From: HGM04593 sp045533955 | Lineage (GTDB): Bacteria > Bacteroidota > Bacteroidia > Bacteroidales > Bacteroidaceae | NCBI GenBank assembly: GCA_045533955.1 | Contig: JAZSIU010000065.1 | Span: 1 to 44,714 of the forward strand | Direction of reading: 5' to 3' | Length of the DNA: 44,714 bases | Part shown: one piece after another, positions 25,577 to 33,598 of the stretch | How the letters are laid out: each line of letters opens with the position of its first letter | Position numbering within the stretch: position 1 is the stretch's first letter | The notes under the pieces: generated by a model | The model's input: only the letters and a program-made list of their open reading frames with translations | Database searches by the model: none | What the model was told of the DNA's origin: nothing | Program-made: the position numbers and the translations under genes

Positions 25577-26035
25577 TTAAAAATCGCTTTTATGTCTGTA
25601 TATCTTCCAATCGGTCTTTTGATAGGCTTTGGCGGGAATCAAATTTTTCTGCTTAAAATCGGATACCCATTGCTTGCCGTTCCACATTTGAATATGTCCC
25701 CAAATGTGCTTCCCCACAGCCGGAAAAACTATTATGTCGCCCTTTTGCGCAGTATAGTCTCTTTTGTTCACTTCTAAAAAATCCATTTGCGGAAGAAGCC
25801 ACGAATATCCGTGTGCCGGCAACAAGTATACAGGGCAACCGCCTGCATTCAAGGCGCGCATCACGTACCACGCACACCAAGTCCTTGATTTTGTTTCGGC
25901 GTTCTCTGTGAGGTATTCCACTGTTTTATTCTTGTCATAGGTATAGTTGCTGTACTTTGCGTGGAGCATTACAGAGAACGCAACTATTGTCAGCGTGGCA
26001 AAGAATATTCCGATTCCTTTAATCCATTTTTTCAT
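25577..26035 (-). CDS. Membrane-anchored Cys/His hydrolase, NlpC/CHAP-like, paralogue
   Basis: A 152-residue protein starting at MKKWIKGIGIF; the frame could begin at 26083, but the added 16 residues lack any feature and the internal ATG places the membrane anchor at the N-terminus as in the paralogue. Cys54 (RTWCAWYVMRAL) and His114 (WGHIQMWNG) form the candidate catalytic pair, with GDIIVF before the histidine. It is first of three co-directional genes and lies 70 bp beyond the tRNA-Leu terminator. Function as a peptidoglycan amidase or endopeptidase is inferred. Confidence 0.7.
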   Translation of the reverse strand: MKKWIKGIGIFFATLTIVAFSVMLHAKYSNYTYDKNKTVEYLTENAETKSRTWCAWYVMRALNAGGCPVYLLPAHGYSWLLPQMDFLEVNKRDYTAQKGDIIVFPAVGKHIWGHIQMWNGKQWVSDFKQKNLIPAKAYQKTDWKIYRHKSDF

Positions 26036-26103
26036 AGTGTAACATTTTGTCCACCCTGCCTGTATCTTAAAATTTATCAACAAGAATCTGTGTAAAAGAA
26101 AAA

Positions 26104-26132
26104 TCTCTTATAAATCAATGATTTACAAGAGA
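26104..26132 (-). terminator. Terminator of tRNA-Leu
   Basis: Arms TCTCTTATAAATC (26104-26116) and GATTTACAAGAGA (26120-26132) pair fully with one G-T pair. Read on the minus strand the stem is followed by TTTTTCTTTT. It starts 10 bp beyond the tRNA end. Confidence 0.9.
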
Positions 26133-26141
26133 CTAACCGTG

Positions 26142-26227
26142 TACTCGAAGCGGGACTTGAACCCGCACGGCGTTTAAATGCCAAAGGATTTTAAGTCCTT
26201 CGTGTCTACCGATTCCACCATTCGAGC
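26142..26227 (-). tRNA. tRNA-Leu (anticodon UAA)
   Basis: The 86-nt minus-strand sequence folds as a class II tRNA. The acceptor stem pairs GCTCGAA with TTCGAGT (first pair G-U), discriminator base A. The anticodon arm is AAGGA-CTTAAAA-TCCTT with anticodon TAA, the long variable arm pairs GGC with GCC, and the T arm reads GCGGG-TTCAAGT-CCCGC. CCA is not encoded. A matching promoter and terminator flank it. Confidence 0.97.
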
Positions 26228-26285
26228 GACCTTAAAAGTTACCGCTGAAGCCGGAGTCTTACCATTGCGACAACGATAACGGGTG

Positions 26286-26316
26286 CAAAGATAAGGCTTT
26301 TTGTGTTAATTTCAAA
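26286..26316 (-). promoter_or_regulatory. Promoter of tRNA-Leu
   Basis: On the minus strand TTTG (26313-26316), 19 bp, TATCTTTG (26286-26293). Both boxes match the Bacteroides consensus exactly. It lies about 60 bp upstream of the tRNA 5' end. Confidence 0.8.
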
Positions 26317-26398
26317 GAACTTTTTCTATTAAATTGCATTCGCGGGCTTGTGCCGGATGTTTGTGTTTTGTTACTTTTGGTTCGTAAGTGTTTGATTG

Positions 26399-28639
26399 TC
26401 AATGGACGCATTCAAAAAAACCTACAATTGCAGCAAAAGTAAAGAACGCGTATATTAAAGAAAGCACTATTATTGTTCCTTTGGAGTATGCTTTCCTGTT
26501 TTTTATTGTACCAATTAAACTTAAAATACTAACTACAAATGTTATGTATATATTATAAGGCTCGTCAAGGATAGCTATAACGAATATTATTATAAAAAAC
26601 CCCATAGGTGTTAGTATAATTGATATAATATCTATTATTATAGATAAACAACCGGGCTCGCTTGTGTCTTTTGTGGGTGCGGCGGGTTCTTTTGGTTTTA
26701 CGTTGGCTGCGTTGTTGTTTTGTTGCTGTTGCTGTTGTTTAATATGTTCAATTTCATCTATACGGAATTTTGCGCCGGCGTTCTCTTGCTCGGCTGCTTT
26801 TTTCCACCATTTAACCGCCTCGGTGTGGTTCTGTTCTACGCCCTTGCCTTTGTAATAGCATACTCCTAAATTGTTTAGCGCTCCAGCGTTCCCTTGCTCG
26901 GCAGCTTTTTCCCACCATTTAACGGCCTCGGTGTAGTTCTGTTCTACGCCATCGCCTTCGTAATAGCATACTCCTAAATTGTTTAGCGCTCCAGCGTTCC
27001 CTTGCTCGGCAGCTTTTTCCCACCATTTAACCGCCTCGGTGGAATTCGCTTCTACGCCCTCGCCTTTGTAATAGCACCAACCTAATTGGTATTGTGCTTC
27101 GGCGTTCCCTTGCATGGCTGCTTGACGGAACAGTTTAACGGCCTCGGTGTAATCTGCTTCTACGCCCTCGCCTTTGTAATAGCACATTCCTAAATTATAT
27201 TGTGCTTCGGCATTCCCTTGCTCGGCTGCTTTTTTGTACCATTTAACCGCCTCGGTGTAGCTTTGTTTTACTCCATTACCAGAACTGTAATATAGGCCTA
27301 GGTTGTATTGCCCGTCAATGTTCCCTTGTTCTGCCGCTTTTCTGCACCATTTAACCGCCTCGGTAAGATTTTCTTCTACTCCGTCGCCATTCTCGTAGCA
27401 TATTGATAATTCAACTTGTGCTTGGCTGTGTCCTTGCTCGGCTGCTTTTTTGTACCATTTAACGGCCTCGTAAATGTCGTTTTCTACTCCAAAGGCCATA
27501 AAGTAGCACATTCCTAATTTATATTGTGCTTCGGCGTTCCCTTGCTCGGCTGCTTGACGGAACAGTTTAACGGCCTCGGTGTAATTCTGTTGGTCGTAAA
27601 ATTCTTTTCCTTTTTGGTAGATTGCCTCGGGGGTGATTGTTGGCTTTTTTATTGGCTTTTTTATTGGCTCTTTTGGTGCCTCAATAACTTGAATCTCGAT
27701 TTTGGGGTTTCCGACGGGTTGCTGTTGGGGCAGCTTTGAGCACAGTGCCTCGGCTGTGGGTATTCTGTCTTTTCTCAAGGGGGCCATTGCCTGCTCGATG
27801 AGGCGTATTGTGCCATCCGATACTCTGCGCTCTGTCAGCTCGTGGGTGGGGAAGCCGTCGTTCAGAATGTCGGATGCTACGGGCGGGCGGCGTCCTGTGA
27901 GCATCTTGAACATTGTTGCTCCAAGGGCGTAGATGTCCATTGTGCAGGGCAGTGCCTTGTGTTTTTCTTTTTCTTCTTCGTAGTTGGCTTGCTCGACGGG
28001 TGCGTATCCGGGTGTTCCTCGTCCTATTGTGGTGCTTGTCTCGGGCACGCCGTCGTTGCTGAATTGTTTGCTCAGTCCAAAGTCTATCAGCACGGCTTCA
28101 TCGTCGCGCAGCATTATGTTCGATGGCTTGAGGTCGAGGTGCAGCATATTTCTTTGGTGCATAAAGTGTAGCGCCGTTGCTATCTGCCGGGTGAATAGCA
28201 GTGTCTCGTCCTCGGTGAGTGTGCCTTTTTGTGCAATGTATTCGTCGAGGCTGCCGCCGCTCAAGAATTCCATTGAGTAATAAATTGTGTTGTTGGCTTC
28301 GAAGGCTTCGAGCACTTTTATTATGTTTCTGTGCTTTAGCTTGCTCAGATTCTTTGCTTCGCGTACAAATTTTTTCTTGTAGTCGTCGAATAGTCCTTTT
28401 TTGTTGCTACTTGTTACCGTTGCATCCTCGCGCCCGTTAATTTCGTGCATAAAGAACTCTTTTATTGCAACCGAGACGGCCGAGCTTATTGTTCCAAGCT
28501 CGGCGCGCAGTTTTACGTTTGCAAGATATGTTATTCCGAATGAACCTTGTCCAAGCGGCTTTACTATTTCGTAGTCGTAGGTTGCTCCTTTTAGTATTGT
28601 GCCACGTGGTAGCGGGTTTATTATCTCTTCTTTTGGCAT
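26399..28639 (-). CDS. Ser/Thr kinase with Sel1 repeats and membrane tail
   Basis: A 746-residue Hanks-type kinase. Residues 25-300 are the catalytic domain: glycine loop GQGSFGITY (30-38), Lys60 in AIKEFF, catalytic loop HLDLKPSNIM with Asp169, metal-binding DFG 186-188, and PGYAPVEQ in the activation segment. The usual HRD arginine is Leu168. After a lysine/proline-rich linker, eight Sel1-like repeats of 36 residues (about 340-630) follow, then a glutamine run and three hydrophobic C-terminal segments. The kinase and repeats should face the cytoplasm. It is the last gene of the signalling cluster, 83 bp after the PP2C gene, whose product carries a very similar Sel1 array. Substrates are unknown; the neighbouring FHA proteins are obvious candidates. 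Confidence 0.9.
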   Translation of the reverse strand: MPKEEIINPLPRGTILKGATYDYEIVKPLGQGSFGITYLANVKLRAELGTISSAVSVAIKEFFMHEINGREDATVTSSNKKGLFDDYKKKFVREAKNLSKLKHRNIIKVLEAFEANNTIYYSMEFLSGGSLDEYIAQKGTLTEDETLLFTRQIATALHFMHQRNMLHLDLKPSNIMLRDDEAVLIDFGLSKQFSNDGVPETSTTIGRGTPGYAPVEQANYEEEKEKHKALPCTMDIYALGATMFKMLTGRRPPVASDILNDGFPTHELTERRVSDGTIRLIEQAMAPLRKDRIPTAEALCSKLPQQQPVGNPKIEIQVIEAPKEPIKKPIKKPTITPEAIYQKGKEFYDQQNYTEAVKLFRQAAEQGNAEAQYKLGMCYFMAFGVENDIYEAVKWYKKAAEQGHSQAQVELSICYENGDGVEENLTEAVKWCRKAAEQGNIDGQYNLGLYYSSGNGVKQSYTEAVKWYKKAAEQGNAEAQYNLGMCYYKGEGVEADYTEAVKLFRQAAMQGNAEAQYQLGWCYYKGEGVEANSTEAVKWWEKAAEQGNAGALNNLGVCYYEGDGVEQNYTEAVKWWEKAAEQGNAGALNNLGVCYYKGKGVEQNHTEAVKWWKKAAEQENAGAKFRIDEIEHIKQQQQQQNNNAANVKPKEPAAPTKDTSEPGCLSIIIDIISIILTPMGFFIIIFVIAILDEPYNIYITFVVSILSLIGTIKNRKAYSKGTIIVLSLIYAFFTFAAIVGFFECVH
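26800..27590. repeat. Tandem 108-bp repeats encoding Sel1 units
   Basis: About eight direct copies of a 108-bp unit, period confirmed between 26891 and 26999, with the most similar pair near 26870-27050. They are in frame with the kinase gene. Adjacent copies differ by only a few bases, so unit number may vary between strains. Confidence 0.85.
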
Positions 28640-28722
28640 AGTTGTTGGGCGTTTCTATTTGCGTAAATGTTAGGTGGGTGTTTGTCGAAAGGGTGGGGCG
28701 CTGTGCCCGCCTACACTGCTGT

Positions 28723-30768
28723 TTATTCTTCGTGGATTCTTAATAGCTCTTGTGCTTTAGGATGTCCTTGTTCGGCCGATTTTTTCCACCATTTAATGGC
28801 TTCGTTGATGTCTTTCTCGACGCCTTCGCCATTCTTGTAGCATATGCCTAAATTAAGTTGTGAGTTCGCTTCTCCTTGTTCGGCCGATTTCCTGAACCAT
28901 TTTGCCGCTTCATTATAATTTTTTTCTACTCCTGTGCCCTCTATATAGCATAATCCTAAATTAAATTGTGCTTTTACGTATCCTTGTTCGGCTGATTTTT
29001 TGTACCATCTTACTGCTTCATTTTGGTTCTTTTCTACTCCGTTGCCTTTTTCGTAGCAGACGCCTAAATTGAATTCTCCTTTTGCTTCTCCTTGCTCGGC
29101 CGATTTTCTATACCATTTTACGGCTTCGTCGATGTCTTTTTCTACTCCGTTTCCGCTGATATAGCAGTAGCCTAGGCTGTTTTGCGCTAATGCGTGTCCT
29201 TGTTCGGCTGCTTTTCGGTACCATTTTGCTGCTTCGGCAAGGTTTTTCTCGACGCCTTCGCCATTCTTGTAGCATAGGCCTAATGCGTTTTGTGCTTCGG
29301 GGTGTCCTTGTTGGGCTGCTTTTTTGTACCATTCAAAGGCAATGGCGTAGTTTTGTTCTACACCATTGCCTTTGTAATAACGCGTGCCTAAATTGAGCTG
29401 CGCTTCGGCGTCTCCTTTTTCGGCATTGTTGAGTATGTCTTTTATGTTTTGTGAGTCGCTGCTTGGGATGTTCTCCTTGTTGGGGGTCAGTAACTGCGGG
29501 GGTATTTTGTCGGGGATGCCGGGTGCGGTTGCCGGGGTGCTGCTGCCGGCGGGTGCTGGTGCGGGTGCGGGGGCGGCATCGGGGCTTGGGCTTTGAGGCT
29601 GGCTGTTTGTTGTGTTTTGTGGCTTTTGGGGAGTGGGCCTTGTGCGTGAGGGCTTTGTGGGTCGGGGCGCTACGCTCTCTTGTGCGGCCTCTTGCTGTTG
29701 CTCTTGTTGTTGGGGGCTCTCTTTGCCACTGAATGTAAGGTAGGCTATTATTGCCACTAATAGCACTATTACACCCATCAGTATGTATTTAAGGTTCGAT
29801 TTTATGTCGTCGATAAGGGTGTGCAGCTTGTCTTCGTTCTCTTGTGGCGAGTGGGTGGGACTGTGCTTTGCGCGGGGGGCTTTGCCTGCTTGTGGCGGCA
29901 GGCTTGTGGCACTCTTGCTGCTTGGCGCTTTTTCTATTGCTTGTGTCGGTTGTGGTTGTGTATCTTCTTTTTCGGGGATGTCGAGGGGGAGCGGGTCGAT
30001 GACGTCGGTTATCTGCACCACAATGGCCGAGTGGTTGTCGTGGTTGTGCTCGGTAACTTTTATGAGCATCTCAATTTTGTTGGCAATGTTGCCGCCTTTA
30101 TCCGAGAAGATGTATTTTACATTCTCGTCCTCCATCTGTTCCAATATTCCATCGGAGCATAGCATAAAGTAGTCGCCGGGCTTGATGTCTTTTATCGCTT
30201 TTATGTCGGCGCGCGAGCGTCGCTCCATACGGGGCTGCATTGCTCGTGTGATTATGTTCTTTTGTTTCGAGTGCTTGGCCTCTTCGGGGGTTATTACCTC
30301 GGTTCGCACAAGGTCGTTGACAAGGGAGTGGTCTATGGTCTGGAAGAGAATTTCGGTCTCCTCGGGGGTTTTTCCGGGGCGCACGTGATAGACGCGGCTG
30401 TCGCCGATGTGGGCTATTGTTGCTCCTTGGTCGTGTAATTTAAGGAATGTGAGTGTGGTGCCCATTTTCTTTGCGGCTCCATTGTCTTTGGCGTCCAGAA
30501 GGTCGAATGCGGCGCTTAGTGCACTCTTGAAATGCTCGTCGGTGAATGTGCCCTCGGGGTCGGGGCAGTTTTTGAGTATCCACTCGCTCATTGCTGTGCA
30601 GACGGCGCTGCTTGCTACCTCGCCGGCCGAGTGTCCGCCCATTCCATCGCACAGGATGAATAGTCGGTCGTTGTTTTCTATTTTTCCATACTCGGGGAAG
30701 ATTGAGTCTTCTTGCTTTGGACGTTGACCAAGCTCCCAAATGTTGTATGCGTTTAATTTGTATCTCAT
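28723..30768 (-). CDS. PP2C-type protein phosphatase with Sel1 repeats
   Basis: A 681-residue protein. Residues 1-250 are a PPM/PP2C Ser/Thr phosphatase: metal ligands in QRPKQEDS (Asp21) and CDGMGGHSAGE (Asp41), then MGTTLTF, IGDSRVY, CSDGILEQ and HDNHSAIVV. A long Ser/Pro-rich stretch, one membrane segment (MGVIVLLVAIIAYLTF, near residue 335), a Pro/Ala/Gln-rich linker, and six Sel1 repeats plus a partial seventh complete it. The single membrane crossing would put the Sel1 array on the far side of the membrane from the phosphatase, unlike the predicted kinase topology; this needs checking. It presumably reverses the action of the kinases in the cluster. The FHA gene ends 12 bp upstream. Confidence 0.9.
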   Translation of the reverse strand: MRYKLNAYNIWELGQRPKQEDSIFPEYGKIENNDRLFILCDGMGGHSAGEVASSAVCTAMSEWILKNCPDPEGTFTDEHFKSALSAAFDLLDAKDNGAAKKMGTTLTFLKLHDQGATIAHIGDSRVYHVRPGKTPEETEILFQTIDHSLVNDLVRTEVITPEEAKHSKQKNIITRAMQPRMERRSRADIKAIKDIKPGDYFMLCSDGILEQMEDENVKYIFSDKGGNIANKIEMLIKVTEHNHDNHSAIVVQITDVIDPLPLDIPEKEDTQPQPTQAIEKAPSSKSATSLPPQAGKAPRAKHSPTHSPQENEDKLHTLIDDIKSNLKYILMGVIVLLVAIIAYLTFSGKESPQQQEQQQEAAQESVAPRPTKPSRTRPTPQKPQNTTNSQPQSPSPDAAPAPAPAPAGSSTPATAPGIPDKIPPQLLTPNKENIPSSDSQNIKDILNNAEKGDAEAQLNLGTRYYKGNGVEQNYAIAFEWYKKAAQQGHPEAQNALGLCYKNGEGVEKNLAEAAKWYRKAAEQGHALAQNSLGYCYISGNGVEKDIDEAVKWYRKSAEQGEAKGEFNLGVCYEKGNGVEKNQNEAVRWYKKSAEQGYVKAQFNLGLCYIEGTGVEKNYNEAAKWFRKSAEQGEANSQLNLGICYKNGEGVEKDINEAIKWWKKSAEQGHPKAQELLRIHEE

Positions 30769-30780
30769 ATTCTTTGTTTT

Positions 30781-31374
30781 TTAAAAGTCGGTACCTTCTT
30801 CGTCGGGAATCTCAAATAGGAGGGTTGTGTCGGGTAGTTTAATCTTGTCGCCGTGATTCAGTATTAAGCAGTCGCCATAGACTAAACGCTCGTTGTTTAA
30901 ATGTGTTGCGTTTACTTTCTCTTTGTATAGCGATACGTAGTGGGTAAGGCCTTTGCCGGGGACTTTTTTTACCTCTATCATCAGGTGCTCGCGGCTTGTG
31001 CGCTTGCTGTCGGTGATGCTTATCTGAAAGTCGGCTGTCGAGGCCGATGCCTTGCGTCCTATAATGTTCTTTCCGGGCTTCAAGCGGTATTTTGTGGCCG
31101 GTGAATTTAGCACTCTTAGTTGGCCGATAGATAGGTTGGGGGTTTCTCCAATATCTGTGGCGCCACTTTTTTTATCGTACTCTGTCTTTCCGTCGGAGTT
31201 GCCGTTGGGATAATCGGTGGGTTCGCTTGTTTTTTTGACAATGAGCTTGTAGGCTTTAAAGGGCGACATCTCTTTGCAGACAGGGCAGGTGATGCTTATC
31301 TTCTCAATTCCTACTTGTGGCTTTAGAGCTAATATTGCTCCGCAGCAGGGACATTTTATTTTTATTACTTCCAT
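30781..31374 (-). CDS. FHA-domain protein with N-terminal zinc ribbon
   Basis: A 197-residue soluble protein. The N-terminus has two cysteine pairs, CPCC (residues 8-11) and CPVC (about 30-33), forming a zinc ribbon. A forkhead-associated domain fills residues 90-197: the start IIGRK, the phosphothreonine-binding SREH, and NATHLNNERL with the loop asparagine. FHA domains dock on phosphothreonine, so it probably reads the output of the kinases. It lies 1 bp after the caspase gene and 12 bp before the PP2C gene, indicating cotranscription with both. Confidence 0.88.
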   Translation of the reverse strand: MEVIKIKCPCCGAILALKPQVGIEKISITCPVCKEMSPFKAYKLIVKKTSEPTDYPNGNSDGKTEYDKKSGATDIGETPNLSIGQLRVLNSPATKYRLKPGKNIIGRKASASTADFQISITDSKRTSREHLMIEVKKVPGKGLTHYVSLYKEKVNATHLNNERLVYGDCLILNHGDKIKLPDTTLLFEIPDEEGTDF

Positions 31375-31375
31375 A

Positions 31376-32119
31376 TTATTTTCTTTTTTTCCAGCTCATT
31401 ACCGGCATATTGTCCGAGAATTTTCCCCACATTACAGGGTGCTGTTGGTTGTTCGATGCTTTTATAACGTTTTTATGTACGTATTTGAATAGCTCCTTTG
31501 CTGTTATCACCTTGTCTCTGTTGGTATCGGCACCGCCTCGCAACCCTTTTTGCAGATAGGTGGTAAAGAGGCCGTTTTTCATATCGCGGCGCTCGAGGGA
31601 TGTCTCGTTGCTTCTCGAGGAGAGGAACAGCATCACATTGGCCTTTTGTGCCGCCGAAACTTCTGATTGGGAGGATGATTCGTTTGTGCGAATCTTACCC
31701 GAGAAGCAGGCGTCGGCAAAAATCATTTTGTTCTTGCACTTGCTCTTGGCCATTGACTTGCGTATCTCGTTGTAGTCGAGGTTGCCGTCGTAGGCGCAGA
31801 AGCCTCCCGGGTAGCCGTGTCCGCTATAAAAGAATACTACAATGTCCTTGCTGTTTGCCATTGTGAAGATTTTATCCATTGCTGCAACTATGTTTGCTCT
31901 TGTGGCCTCGTGGTTCAATAGCTGGCAATATTGCATATCTGTGTTCTTGGAATATATCCACGTGATGGTTCGTGCGTCGTTGGCCGGCAGTGTAAGGTCC
32001 ATATTGGTACCCGGATAGTCGGTTATACCCACTGATACCAGATATACTTTGGCTTGGGCACAGAGGGGTATAAAAATGGCGATTAGCGCAAGTGCTAAGG
32101 TTTTTTTAAGCCATATCAT
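31376..32119 (-). CDS. Exported caspase-like protease (C14, metacaspase type)
   Basis: 247 residues from MIWLKKTLAL; a longer frame to 32173 exists, but this start yields a clean signal peptide (cleavage after CAQA, residue 23). The catalytic dyad is His101 in FYSGHGYPGG and Cys138 in FADACFSGK, the standard caspase-fold order. Near the end, DTNRDKVITAKELF matches an EF-hand loop as found in many metacaspases, suggesting calcium control. Family members cleave after basic or acidic residues; specificity is not readable here. The signal peptide predicts a periplasmic or cell-surface protease. The gene overlaps the acidic EF-hand gene by 14 bp and touches the FHA gene, so it belongs to the kinase cluster. 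Confidence 0.88.
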   Translation of the reverse strand: MIWLKKTLALALIAIFIPLCAQAKVYLVSVGITDYPGTNMDLTLPANDARTITWIYSKNTDMQYCQLLNHEATRANIVAAMDKIFTMANSKDIVVFFYSGHGYPGGFCAYDGNLDYNEIRKSMAKSKCKNKMIFADACFSGKIRTNESSSQSEVSAAQKANVMLFLSSRSNETSLERRDMKNGLFTTYLQKGLRGGADTNRDKVITAKELFKYVHKNVIKASNNQQHPVMWGKFSDNMPVMSWKKRK

Positions 32120-33101
32120 AGTCGTCAAAATTATCGTCAATATAATCGGGGCCGTCGATGTCGTCTGATGCATACAGCGGGTCGTCGGTGCCGGAAATGG
32201 GGTTGGTCTCGAGGTCGTCTACCATCAATCCTTCATTGGCTATGTCGATGTACTCGTTGTCGCTTATTTCTCCGTCTCCGTTGGCGTCGGTTATCATATA
32301 GTCGAATTGTTCGTCGGAATCGACGTCGATGAGCACGATATTTTGATCGTCAACCATTATTCCGCCTATGTTTGCGCCTGTCTCGTCGTCGTGTATTACG
32401 CCTAGTATTTCTACCTCGGGGTCGTTGTCGATAATTACGGGCTCGTCGGGTGTTTGTGCTATTATGTCGTCGTTCTGACTTATAACTTCAATTTCTTGTA
32501 CTTCTTGCGCTACTTCAACGGGTTGGTCTTGTGTCTGATGTTCGGCAGCGGTGCTCCACGAAAAGTGGTTGCTGTACTCTTGACGCTCTTCGGGCGACAT
32601 ATTTGCCCACTCCTCGGCGGTGTATGTGTTATAGACGTTGCCGTGCCACTCGAATGCGCCTCCGGGGCCAACCTCGGCGCGGGCGGCGCTGAAGGCTTCG
32701 GCGAAGGATTGGTCGTCGGATGTGGTTGTTGCAACTGCTATTTCGCCGTCCGACCAAGCGGGGGTTGTCTCGGCAGGGGATGTTGCTGCTACGTCGTCGC
32801 TTTCAACTTCGGCTTCTACGCTGACGTCGCCGGGCTCGTCCGAAGCTGCGGCGCTGGATGCCATAAAGGAGCCTGCGCTGCCTAAGATAACGCCCATTCC
32901 CATTCCCACTGATGCTTTTTTCCAAGTGGAGCTTTTTTCGGGTGCCTCTGCTTGGGGCTCTTGGGTGGTGTCTGTCTCTTCGGCCGGGGTGTCTGTGCTA
33001 TCGTCGTTCTTTGTGCCCTCGTCATATTGTGTACTCTCGTCGTATTGTGTACTCTCGTTGTACTGCGTCTTTTCGTCGTAAACGGTATCTTCGGTTCTCA
33101 T
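32106..33101 (-). CDS. Acidic EF-hand-like membrane protein, larger paralogue
   Basis: A 331-residue, very acidic protein with no named family that I recognise. It starts with six-residue repeats (TVYDEK, TQYNES, TQYDES, TQYDEG), then has one Gly/Ala-rich hydrophobic segment (VGMGMGVILGSAGSFMASSA, about residues 66-85), a long Glu/Asp/Thr-rich region and a C-terminal domain with two calcium-loop-like motifs: DVDSDEQFD and DANGDGEISDNE (the latter a good EF-hand loop). The C-terminal part matches the protein at 34667-35251, including the tail DDYDMA against DDYMA. Its stop overlaps the caspase start by 14 bp. A calcium-binding membrane partner of the caspase is a reasonable guess, nothing more. 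Confidence 0.75.
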   Translation of the reverse strand: MRTEDTVYDEKTQYNESTQYDESTQYDEGTKNDDSTDTPAEETDTTQEPQAEAPEKSSTWKKASVGMGMGVILGSAGSFMASSAAASDEPGDVSVEAEVESDDVAATSPAETTPAWSDGEIAVATTTSDDQSFAEAFSAARAEVGPGGAFEWHGNVYNTYTAEEWANMSPEERQEYSNHFSWSTAAEHQTQDQPVEVAQEVQEIEVISQNDDIIAQTPDEPVIIDNDPEVEILGVIHDDETGANIGGIMVDDQNIVLIDVDSDEQFDYMITDANGDGEISDNEYIDIANEGLMVDDLETNPISGTDDPLYASDDIDGPDYIDDNFDDYDMA

Positions 33102-33202
33102 ATTTGTAGGGTTTATTGGTTGGTACTTTTTTTGTAAAATAACTTTACCGGTTGCTTTCGTCTTTTACGTTGAAATGCTCTTGGTGTGTCTGTTACTATA
33201 CG

Positions 33203-33580
33203 TTATTTTTTTGTCGGGTTGCTGTTGGTGTTTAATTGTTGTTGCAGTTGGTTGAATTGGTTTATTATTGTGCTTTCGACCTTTTTGGGGGTTAGCTCTT
33301 TAATCTCTAATTCGATGGCTACCAATTGCGAACGCAGGTCTAAGCATATTGAGTCTTGTCGATTGTTCAATTGCTCTTGTGTCTCGGGGCTGACGCCGTT
33401 GATGCTTTGATTTCTTTTTTGGTCTTCGACTTTTATCTGTTTGACGAGGGCGTCTCGGCGGATTGTCAACTCTTTTACTTTTACGGCGTTGGCTATGGGC
33501 TCTTTTTTATCTTCTTGTGCCGATGAAGGTATGGCTGATATTGTAAGAAGGGTTATGAGTATTAGTCGGTGCAGTTTCAT
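33203..33580 (-). CDS. Small exported coiled-coil protein, function unknown
   Basis: A 125-residue protein with a signal peptide (cleavage after PSSA-Q, near residue 21) and an otherwise helical, charged sequence likely to form coiled coils (VKELTIRRDALVKQIKVEDQ; SQLVAIELEIKELTPKK). It ends in a Gln/Asn-rich tail. I know no family for it. It lies 18 bp after the leucine-rich-repeat gene and 101 bp before the acidic EF-hand gene, all co-directional, so it is most likely a periplasmic component of the same cluster. Confidence 0.7.
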   Translation of the reverse strand: MKLHRLILITLLTISAIPSSAQEDKKEPIANAVKVKELTIRRDALVKQIKVEDQKRNQSINGVSPETQEQLNNRQDSICLDLRSQLVAIELEIKELTPKKVESTIINQFNQLQQQLNTNSNPTKK

Positions 33581-33598
33581 CTTTTCGGGTGTTTTTTG

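Noticed and set aside
24214..26035. Hydrolase cassette as part of a toxin-immunity pair
   Set aside because: All three proteins carry their own membrane anchor and hydrolase-like residues, and no candidate immunity gene is adjacent.
26800..27590. Regular direct repeats that could suggest a CRISPR array
   Set aside because: The 108-bp period is continuous with no spacers and encodes in-frame Sel1 repeats.
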